A DNA stretch of 42,125 nucleotides from the NCBI GenBank assembly GCA_001803415.1, contig MHDC01000010.1, positions 1-42,125 on the forward strand, written 5' to 3'. Made by a program: the position numbers and the translations under genes. The DNA comes from Microgenomates group bacterium RBG_16_45_19. Its GTDB lineage: Bacteria; Patescibacteriota; Microgenomatia; UBA1400; RBG-16-45-19. Of the stretch, positions 14,881 through 21,064 are shown one piece after another; position 1 is the stretch's first letter; each line of letters begins with the position of its first letter. The notes under the pieces are model-generated. The model searched no databases. It saw only the letters and a program-made list of their open reading frames with translations, and had not been told where the DNA came from.

Positions 14881-15474
14881 ATGCGTTTACCCACTGCCCT
14901 GTTGACTCTGGCCGCGGCCCTGGTGTTTTTTGTCTCTCCCGTCTTAGCTGAAGCTCCCCAAATCGATACCACCATCGAAGATAACGGTGCCGGTAGCTTT
15001 AATGCCGCCAGTACCGTGGTTGTCGACAAAACCAAAGTCGGGCAAACCAATGTCACCAATACCCAAACGGCCATTTTTATCGAGCAAGAATCGGGTGACA
15101 ACAAGATTTCCGGTACCACCGGTGGTTCGCCCTCGATTGAATCCGGCAAGCTTAAAACTGAAGTCACGGTTTCTAACCTAACAGGTTACAACCAAGCCGA
15201 GGTTGATCCCTGCGGTTGCCCTCAGCCGGATGTCACCACCGAGATTAAAAACAACGGTGTCTGGTCCAAGAATTTTGCTTTCACCTACGTCAAGTCTAAA
15301 ACCAAAGTTGAACAGACCAACGTCACCAATATCGGAAATGTATTAGGCCTTGAAAGTGACAGCGGTGACAATAAGATCTATGGCACGACCAATGGTAATC
15401 CCTCGATCAAAACTGGTAAATCCAAGGTTCAAGTGACCATCACCAATCAAAGCGGGGCTAATTACCTGCTTTAA
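14881..15474 (+). CDS. Exported NG/TGDN-repeat protein D (two repeats)
   Basis: 197 residues from the ATG at 14881, preceded by an almost perfect AAAGGAGGTGA. A GTG at 14872 lies inside that site and is rejected. Signal peptide 1-20 ends VLA-EA. The mature part is two related repeats: a DNGAGSFN/NNGVWSKN segment, TKVGQTNVTN or TKVEQTNVTN, SGDNKISGTT or SGDNKIYGTT, then SIESGK or SIKTGK. A CGC cysteine motif separates the repeats. It shares its repeat with the three large proteins at 19903-24611. The pattern suggests a beta-solenoid or curli-like fibre unit. It has no anchor. Confidence 0.75.
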   Translation: MRLPTALLTLAAALVFFVSPVLAEAPQIDTTIEDNGAGSFNAASTVVVDKTKVGQTNVTNTQTAIFIEQESGDNKISGTTGGSPSIESGKLKTEVTVSNLTGYNQAEVDPCGCPQPDVTTEIKNNGVWSKNFAFTYVKSKTKVEQTNVTNIGNVLGLESDSGDNKIYGTTNGNPSIKTGKSKVQVTITNQSGANYLL

Positions 15475-15492
15475 ATCAAAGTAATTTAGGGG

Positions 15493-15516
15493 TGGGGGAG
15501 TGGGATAGGTCCCCCA
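15493..15516. terminator. Hairpin between convergent genes
   Basis: TGGGGGA (15493-15499) pairs perfectly with TCCCCCA (15510-15516) around a 10-base loop, between the convergent repeat-protein and antiporter genes. No U-run on either side, so terminator function is plausible but not certain. Confidence 0.45.
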
Positions 15517-15522
15517 TCCCTA

Positions 15523-16461
15523 TCAAAATGAAGGCCGTAAGCTAAACCACGCAAAGACACCGTAGGCTCCCAAGAGTAAACCGCTGACATATTTTGGCCA
15601 AGCCCGACCGCAGTACTGCCGCAATAGCCAGACCACCGCCACGGCTGATAAACTGAAGCCAATTAGCCCTGGGTGAAGCTGTTTTTCCCCGGCCGAGGTA
15701 ATGACGATTAACCCTCCGATGAGCAAAATGTTGTAGATATTGCTGCCCAAAATACTGCCTTCGGCCAGTTTAGCTTCTTTCTGCCAACTTGAGGTTAAAG
15801 CCACCACGATTTCCGGCAATGAGGTCACCAGGGCTACTAAAGTTAAACCGACCAGGCTCGTTGTCAGTCCCCAACTCAGGGCTAACGCTTCCGCCCCTCT
15901 GACGGTCAAAACGCCGCCAATCACCACCCCGACCAAAGCTATAACCAATAAGGCTAAAGTATGGGTATTACTCCGCTCTTTTCTTTTAAATTGTTGTTTA
16001 TCCTCGTGGGTTCGGCCGTTCACTCCCCACCAATACTCAAGGCAGGTAAAACCGACCGCCCCCAAAATCAGACCCCAACCGGCTAAAGCCGTCCACCACC
16101 AGGCCGTCACTACCACAAATATGCCAGTCACTAATAACATGATCCAGCCGTTTCGCTGCGTTTTGGTGGTGCCGATTCTTAACGGAGAGACCAGCGCTGC
16201 TAGTGGCAGGACTAAGAGTAAATTGGTAATGTTGGAACCGATGATATTACTTAAGGCTAGATCGACATCACCTTGTAAACTGGCGATTAAAGATACCGTC
16301 AGCTCCGGTAAGGAGGTGCCTAGAGCCAGCAGGGTCGAGCCGATGATTAGCGGTGATAAGCGAATTTTAAGAGCCCAATGTTCCGCCGCCTTGACCAACG
16401 TATCCGCCGCCACCAGCAATAAACCCACTCCCACCAAAAACAATAGCCAAATGCTTTCCAT
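15523..16461 (-). CDS. Calcium/sodium (CaCA family) antiporter, YrbG-like
   Basis: 312-residue inner-membrane cation antiporter with two homologous halves. Each half holds an alpha-repeat: GTSLPELTVSLIAS (about 49-62) with SNIIGSNITNLLL, and VTSLPEIVVALTSS with GSILGSNIYNILL. About ten helices; a hydrophilic loop (about 145-168) lies between the halves. It exchanges Na+ or H+ for Ca2+. It is convergent with the locus encoding the RTX calcium-binding protein, and exporting calcium would help load such surface proteins; this link is inference. Confidence 0.92.
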   Translation of the reverse strand: MESIWLLFLVGVGLLLVAADTLVKAAEHWALKIRLSPLIIGSTLLALGTSLPELTVSLIASLQGDVDLALSNIIGSNITNLLLVLPLAALVSPLRIGTTKTQRNGWIMLLVTGIFVVVTAWWWTALAGWGLILGAVGFTCLEYWWGVNGRTHEDKQQFKRKERSNTHTLALLVIALVGVVIGGVLTVRGAEALALSWGLTTSLVGLTLVALVTSLPEIVVALTSSWQKEAKLAEGSILGSNIYNILLIGGLIVITSAGEKQLHPGLIGFSLSAVAVVWLLRQYCGRAWPKYVSGLLLGAYGVFAWFSLRPSF

Positions 16462-16543
16462 CCTTCCATCCTACCAAGAAACTCCCCTTTCCGCACTCTC
16501 TCCAAATATCCTCATCACCTAAAATCAAATTTATTCCGTATAG

Positions 16544-16549
16544 TATAAT
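16544..16549 (+). promoter_or_regulatory. -10 box (TATAAT) of hicBA
   Basis: A perfect TATAAT ends 6 bases before the hicB ATG at 16556, so the transcript should begin at the start codon. There is no ribosome site. A -35 element is not obvious. Confidence 0.6.
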
Positions 16550-16555
16550 GACTTC

Positions 16556-16828
16556 ATGTCCAAGAAAATTGTCAAGAAAATTCTAAGGTATAACGCGGTG
16601 TTTGAGCCGGCTGAAGAAGGTGGTTATGTGGTGACTGTGCCTAAGTTACCTGGACTCGTTACCGAAGGTGATAACTTCGAAGCTGCCCTTTCTATGGTTA
16701 AGGACGCCATCACTGGTTACTTACAGGTTTTACAAGATCAACACGAAGATATTCCTAATCCAGATGATCAGAGCTTTACCGCATTTGTAGAGGTTCCCTT
16801 CATTAACCCGAAGTTCACCTCATCCTAG
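16556..16828 (+). CDS. hicB: HicB-family antitoxin
   Basis: 90 residues. The fold is a HicB-type partial RNase H domain: YNAVFEPAEEGGYVVTVPKLPGLVTEGDNFEAAL, then a helix (MVKDAITGYLQVLQD) and a short beta segment (AFVEVPF). It should bind and block HicA and repress its own promoter, although no separate DNA-binding domain is visible. Its stop codon is directly followed by the hicA ATG. Here the antitoxin comes first, the reverse of the classic hicAB order. Confidence 0.88.
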   Translation: MSKKIVKKILRYNAVFEPAEEGGYVVTVPKLPGLVTEGDNFEAALSMVKDAITGYLQVLQDQHEDIPNPDDQSFTAFVEVPFINPKFTSS

Positions 16829-17032
16829 ATGTCGAAATTGCCTCATCTTAAATCGAGAGAAGTGGTCCGGATGTTGAAAAAACATGGTTTCATTGAAAAA
16901 AGACAAGTCGGGAGTCACCTTCATCTTTATCATCCTCTCAGGCAAATGAGAATCACGATTCCAATGCATAATAAAGATTTAAAACGGAAAACCCTGTTTA
17001 GTATTTTTCGTCAAGCCAAAATAAAATGGTAA
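16829..17032 (+). CDS. hicA: HicA-family mRNA interferase toxin
   Basis: 67 residues with the double-stranded-RNA-binding-like HicA fold: LKSREVVRMLKKHGFIEKRQVGSHLHLYHP, with the catalytic His30 in GSH, then a beta strand (MRITIPMHNKDLKRKTLFSIFRQAKI). HicA cleaves mRNA and stops translation when HicB is lost. It starts immediately after the hicB stop, so the two are coupled. Confidence 0.9.
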   Translation: MSKLPHLKSREVVRMLKKHGFIEKRQVGSHLHLYHPLRQMRITIPMHNKDLKRKTLFSIFRQAKIKW

Positions 17033-17061
17033 GTCTCGACTCGTACTCACAAATAAAATGT

Positions 17062-17067
17062 TATCAT
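17062..17067 (+). promoter_or_regulatory. -10 box (TATCAT) of the gene at 17075
   Basis: TATCAT ends 7 bases before the ATG at 17075, with no ribosome site between, so a leaderless message is likely. The region lies 42 bases after the hicA stop. Confidence 0.45.
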
Positions 17068-17074
17068 TAATTTA

Positions 17075-18274
17075 ATGCCCGATAGCGACACGCCCACTCT
17101 TCCCAGCAGTTCGCCTGTACCTTCCCCTGGTGTGGTTCTCGCCCCCAAACCCCGCCTGGGCTTTGCTCTAGTTATCGGTCTAGTCAGCTTCCTCGTCCTA
17201 GCCTCTCTCGCCCTCGCCGGTTACTTCTACTGGCAGAACCAGCAAGTTAAAAAACAGATTCTTAACACCCCATATCCTTCTCCCCCCATCGCTCAAATTA
17301 CTTCTATTCCCTCTATTAAATCTACACCCATACCCGAAACAATTAGCGGTAAACCGACTCAATCACAAACTCTCAAAACCGGAAATGATTGGTTGACTTA
17401 CACTGATGCTGCTGCTGGTATTACAATTAACTATCCTCCTAAATTATCACCTAAATACAATCCTAACCGAGGTGCCGCTTATAATTTTCACGCCGGTTCC
17501 TTCTTGGTTGATCAATCTGGTGAGACAGTTCTAGATTTTTACTTTTATTCCTACAGCGGCGGATCGCGGCGCCAAGCTTTCTATGATGCTGTTAGTTTTG
17601 ATGGACCTGAAAATCCAAACCAATACACCCAATCAACATCTGATGTCTCTCTCAATGGTCGCACCTACCTCAAGCTTAAATCGACTTATACTGGAGAAGA
17701 AGGTGGTCGTTATTTTTTCCTTACCCCCGTAGGCGATCGACTTTATTACTTTGCTTTTCCCGCCAATCTTGAGAAAGATAATGCTTTAATCCAAAACCTC
17801 TTAACAATTATCGCCACAAGTTCACTCAACTCTCAGTCTACCCCTTTTTCTAATCAAACCTACTTAACCTGTCATGAATATTCTAATAGCAGCAATAAAG
17901 GGCAGTCGTGGGACGCCAATATCAACAACCAGCAAAATATGGTGGTTATCCAACGATTCAATCAAGAATTAAAACCAATTACTTTTGATCAGTCTAAAAT
18001 TCAACTATATACAAACCTCCAGACCTTATCTAATCCTGGCTGGTCAATTAATGATTTCACCATCAAGCATGACCCAAGCCAAAAAAGTAATTATCAAGAT
18101 GCCATTGTTATTACCTTACCTAAAGCCCAAGTCGATAAAATCCGTACCGCAACCTCATCTACCATTCCTTCTGTTTCCTTCACCGTAAAAATCAGCCAAT
18201 CATTGGAAACGAAGACTGGAGAATGGTGTAGCCCATGGGGAAGCCCTCAAACATATTACACTAATTATCCTTAA
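17075..18274 (+). CDS. Membrane-anchored ectodomain protein, unknown function
   Basis: 399 residues. A Pro/Ser-rich cytosolic start (1-27), one helix (about 30-53, FALVIGLVSFLVLASLALAGYFYW), a Pro/Ser/Thr linker (about 64-95), then a first beta-rich domain (about 100-250: DWLTYTDAAAGITINYPP, FFLTPVGDRLYYFAF) and a second domain (about 265-395) with three Cys. The anchor closely matches that of the next gene, so the two arose by duplication with diverged outer parts. No catalytic pattern recognised. Confidence 0.75.
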   Translation: MPDSDTPTLPSSSPVPSPGVVLAPKPRLGFALVIGLVSFLVLASLALAGYFYWQNQQVKKQILNTPYPSPPIAQITSIPSIKSTPIPETISGKPTQSQTLKTGNDWLTYTDAAAGITINYPPKLSPKYNPNRGAAYNFHAGSFLVDQSGETVLDFYFYSYSGGSRRQAFYDAVSFDGPENPNQYTQSTSDVSLNGRTYLKLKSTYTGEEGGRYFFLTPVGDRLYYFAFPANLEKDNALIQNLLTIIATSSLNSQSTPFSNQTYLTCHEYSNSSNKGQSWDANINNQQNMVVIQRFNQELKPITFDQSKIQLYTNLQTLSNPGWSINDFTIKHDPSQKSNYQDAIVITLPKAQVDKIRTATSSTIPSVSFTVKISQSLETKTGEWCSPWGSPQTYYTNYP

Positions 18275-18279
18275 ACCCC

Positions 18280-19215
18280 ATGGAACCCCCACCTATAATT
18301 GACCGAACGGACCAACCCTCAATTAATGTCTCAAGACAGGATCACAAACCCCGCCGGGGTTTAGCTATCATTATTGGTCTCTTGAGTTTCCTGGTTCTCT
18401 CCTCTCTGGCAGTAGCCGCCTTTTTCTATTACCAGAACCAACAACTTATTAAACTAAATACCGTTACCCCAGAGCCTTATCCCCCAAATCTTCGCCCCAC
18501 TCCTACCACCGACTCTACTACTGAGTGGGAAATATATACGACGAATACTGATGAAAACATTTCCTTTAAATACCCATCTCCATGGCAACGATTACCTATT
18601 TTAATCCGGGGTAGTGGTTTTTTACAGGAATTTGAGGATCCGGAAGGTAGTTTTGAGTTTGCTTTTTCGGCCACTGGCAACTCCAACCAGCTTACCGGTA
18701 AGCCATTTTCCTCTTTAATGGAATATGCCCAGATGTCTTATCCCGGCAGAATAGTTAATTTAGATGGACAAGAGGGTAGGCAATATCTCCCTCGAGCTGG
18801 CAGCGAAAATGTTAACTCTGTCGATTTTTTCTCACCGGATCAAACAGTCATCTATAATTTGTTTTTGAAAACCGGTGATACACCTTTAAATACTGCTGCA
18901 GTAGAGATCCAAGCCGGCCAAGCCCTGTTTTCCAAAATCCTCGCCACTTTTAAGTTTATAGACCAATTTGCAAGTGAACCCGATAATTTAAATAGTACTC
19001 AACAGTATGTATCACCAGAATGTGGCGTCAATCCTGGCTGCGGGGCTGGAGCCGATTGTACCGAAAAGGGACAGGAAGCCAATGTTTCTGGTATATGTGT
19101 TGTGTTGCCAGAGGCTATCTGTTATTTAACCGCCAGATGTGAAATACAGCCAAACGGTAATTGCGGTTGGAGTCAAACCAGTGAGTTAACTGCTTGTCTA
19201 GCTCGATTTAAATAG
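18280..19215 (+). CDS. Membrane-anchored protein with C-terminal eight-cysteine cluster
   Basis: 311 residues, 5 bases after its paralogue. Same anchor type (RRGLAIIIGLLSFLVLSSL then AAFFYYQNQQ) and Pro/Thr linker. The middle domain (about 80-230) resembles the first domain of the neighbour (WEIYTTNTDENISFKYPSPW). The last 65 residues contain eight Cys (CGVNPGCGAGADC, GIC, AIC, ARC, GNCGW, TAC), matching the eight-cysteine-cluster domain type seen in secreted bacterial proteins. The disulphides would need an oxidising surface. No ribosome site, so translation is probably coupled. Confidence 0.75.
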   Translation: MEPPPIIDRTDQPSINVSRQDHKPRRGLAIIIGLLSFLVLSSLAVAAFFYYQNQQLIKLNTVTPEPYPPNLRPTPTTDSTTEWEIYTTNTDENISFKYPSPWQRLPILIRGSGFLQEFEDPEGSFEFAFSATGNSNQLTGKPFSSLMEYAQMSYPGRIVNLDGQEGRQYLPRAGSENVNSVDFFSPDQTVIYNLFLKTGDTPLNTAAVEIQAGQALFSKILATFKFIDQFASEPDNLNSTQQYVSPECGVNPGCGAGADCTEKGQEANVSGICVVLPEAICYLTARCEIQPNGNCGWSQTSELTACLARFK

Positions 19216-19285
19216 TGTTCACTCTTAGATCCGGGATCTCGTAAAAAGTATGTTTGCTAGACTGCCCCATGCGCTTGATCTTGGC

Positions 19286-19840
19286 TTAAACCGGATCGGC
19301 GAAGACCAGGAGCCGGTTCCAATCGGTCCCGATTGGAGTACAGGTTTGCAGGATCAGTTGGTTGGTCTGGCTTTCGGTTAAATATTTGACTTCCCAAGGC
19401 TTGACGGTTTTTATTTCCCTCACTTGGTAGGCATAAGTTTGTCCTTGATAATTTATGTCTATCTCATCACCCATTTTTAGCTTAGGCAGCCGGTAAAAAG
19501 CGGTGTTGTAGCGCGTCAGTTGCCACGGATTATCCGAGGAATGGGCAAACAGGTATTGGGTACCCATTTCGCCAGGTAAAGCCGTCCCTTTGGCTTGGGC
19601 GATGCCTTGGGTCAACGCTTGCCGATACTCGATTTGGTTGAACGGATCGACTCCGGCGATGACCGGCGCTTGAACTTTAATGGCTGGAATGATCAAGCGG
19701 TAACTGTTAGTTACTTCCTGGGTTTGACCGAAGCGATACCGCCATTCTTCCTTGATAAAAGGATAAATCAACCACAGACTGCCCATTACCGCCAAGACGA
19801 TTAAACTGTTGCCAATCAATCTGAGTTTGTTTAACTTCAT
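19286..19840 (-). CDS. Sortase (membrane transpeptidase)
   Basis: 184 residues. An N-terminal helix (about 9-28) anchors a sortase beta-barrel. The catalytic triad is visible: His100 in FAHSSDNPW, Cys167 in LQTCTPIGT and Arg176 in WNRLLVF. The TCTPxGTxxxRL pattern is like class D/E sortases. It would cut LPxTG-like motifs and join the protein to a surface acceptor. The gene just upstream on the same strand encodes the only LPxTG-type protein in the window (LPITG). A terminator lies between, and a TATGAT box 8 bases before the ATG suggests its own promoter. Confidence 0.93.
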   Translation of the reverse strand: MKLNKLRLIGNSLIVLAVMGSLWLIYPFIKEEWRYRFGQTQEVTNSYRLIIPAIKVQAPVIAGVDPFNQIEYRQALTQGIAQAKGTALPGEMGTQYLFAHSSDNPWQLTRYNTAFYRLPKLKMGDEIDINYQGQTYAYQVREIKTVKPWEVKYLTESQTNQLILQTCTPIGTDWNRLLVFADPV

Positions 19841-19848
19841 TAGGGGAT

Positions 19849-19854
19849 ATCATA
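19849..19854 (-). promoter_or_regulatory. -10 box (TATGAT) of the sortase gene
   Basis: On the minus strand TATGAT ends 8 bases before the sortase ATG (19840). It lies directly after the U-run of the terminator at 19857-19886, so the sortase could be transcribed independently of the repeat-protein genes. No clear -35. Confidence 0.4.
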
Positions 19855-19856
19855 CC

Positions 19857-19886
19857 AAAAACTCCCCAATTAGCCGGGGAGTTTTT
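19857..19886 (-). terminator. Rho-independent terminator (symmetrical)
   Basis: AAAAACTCCCC (19857-19867) pairs perfectly with GGGGAGTTTTT (19876-19886) around an 8-base loop. On the minus strand the stem is followed by its U-run and ends the LPITG-protein transcript before the sortase gene. The symmetrical A/T runs would also let it work on the plus strand. Confidence 0.85.
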
Positions 19887-19902
19887 AACTGAGTCTATCA
19901 AT

Positions 19903-21033
19903 TTAAATTTTAGCGGGCGCCCGACCGGATTTAAGCCGAAGATACACCCCTAGCAAAAACATGATGATGTTGGCCAAAAAGGCCAACAAATAATCCATGG
20001 TCCCGGTGATCGGCAGTGATTCTCCTAGGACTGCGCCACCAACTCCGCCCCCGCCCCTGCCGTTACCCCCATTACCATTGCCATTGCCATCGCCGGTTGG
20101 TCCAGGTGGTCCGCCATTACCGCCGGGTGGCTGTGGTGGTTGGATCGGCGGTTCCGGTGGCTTTGGCGGCTGTGGTTGCTCTTCACAACATTGGTCAACT
20201 TCCACAAAGCTTTCGTTGACTTCATTTTCCACCACCACTGCGAAATCAATATCTCCGGTTTTAATGAATACGTCACCCAAATTATCTTCAACTTCATTGC
20301 CGCCGGTATTTAGGTCTAAACTAACCACGTTCTCCATCACCGCTTCATGATTAATCAGGATGATCACACCGTTGTCTAAAGTTAAACTGAGTTGATTATC
20401 CGAACCGCTGCCATTGTTGGCAATTTTGATTAATAAATCCCCACCTAAATCCTGCCAGACCTTTGCGTAAGCTCGGTTTAATTGATTAGTTAATTCCACC
20501 AAACCTTTAATGGAGCCGGTCTCAATCATCACGTCGCCTAAATTGCCGACAGCCAGATTATTGCCGCTATTAACTATCCCTGTAATTAGATTCCGGATCA
20601 AAGCCTCTTGACTAATTTGAACCTCGGTGGTTAATAGTTGGGTTAGCTCGATTTCATTAGTCGAACCGTTGCCATTATTAATAATGGTCAACTCCGTCTG
20701 GCCGGCTTCACAGCAACCCACCTCTACCACCGATTGGTTAACTTGGTTTTCCACTTGGCTTTCCACCGAAATATTCCCGGTTTCGATGGTGGTCTCGCCG
20801 CTATTGTTACTGACGCTGTTATCGCCGGTGTTGGCCTCAACCGCCACTTCATTAGTGATTTCCGTCTGATTCTGCTGCACTACTGTTGTCGTTTGCTCGA
20901 CTTGAGTCGACACTTCATTAGCCGAACCATCACCGTTACCACTGACATTAATTTCCAAAGCTTGGGTCGCCTTAACGCCAAGTAAGGGAATCATTAACGG
21001 CAGACTCATCAGGCCGAGTAACCAAGGCTTCAT
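19903..21033 (-). CDS. NG/TGDN-repeat protein C with LPITG sortase anchor
   Basis: 376 residues. Signal peptide 1-25 (ATQALE). Three repeats of about 90 residues follow (SGNGDGSANEV, NNGNGSTNEI, NNGSGSDNQL; NTGDNSVSNNSG; IETGNISV, IETGSIKG, IKTGDIDF), with vicinal Cys pairs (CC) after repeats one and three. A Pro-then-Gly/Asn-rich spacer (about 285-335) leads to LPITG at 340-344, a hydrophobic helix and a basic tail (RLKSGRAPAK): a complete sortase signal. The sortase gene is the next one downstream. It is probably a wall- or surface-linked fibre base or adhesin. Confidence 0.88.
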   Translation of the reverse strand: MKPWLLGLMSLPLMIPLLGVKATQALEINVSGNGDGSANEVSTQVEQTTTVVQQNQTEITNEVAVEANTGDNSVSNNSGETTIETGNISVESQVENQVNQSVVEVGCCEAGQTELTIINNGNGSTNEIELTQLLTTEVQISQEALIRNLITGIVNSGNNLAVGNLGDVMIETGSIKGLVELTNQLNRAYAKVWQDLGGDLLIKIANNGSGSDNQLSLTLDNGVIILINHEAVMENVVSLDLNTGGNEVEDNLGDVFIKTGDIDFAVVVENEVNESFVEVDQCCEEQPQPPKPPEPPIQPPQPPGGNGGPPGPTGDGNGNGNGGNGRGGGGVGGAVLGESLPITGTMDYLLAFLANIIMFLLGVYLRLKSGRAPAKI

Positions 21034-21036
21034 GCC

Positions 21037-21064
21037 TAAATTTAACCTGCGGCAGGCAAATTTA
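21037..21064 (-). promoter_or_regulatory. Intercistronic hairpin between repeat-protein genes B and C
   Basis: TAAATTT (21037-21043) pairs with AAATTTA (21058-21064), and inside it CCTG (21046-21049) with CAGG (21053-21056). The stem includes the stop codon of gene B and ends 3 bases before the gene C start, which has only a weak ribosome site. It may couple or limit translation of gene C. Confidence 0.5.

Noticed and set aside
15740-16522. 260-residue plus-strand frame
   Set aside because: Antisense to the CaCA antiporter, which has intact alpha-repeats. The antisense product has no recognisable features.
19997-20350. 117-residue Pro-rich plus-strand frame and similar frames opposite the surface repeat genes
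   Set aside because: These are antisense shadows of Gly/Asn/Pro-rich repeat genes; the minus-strand products have signal peptides, repeats and anchors.
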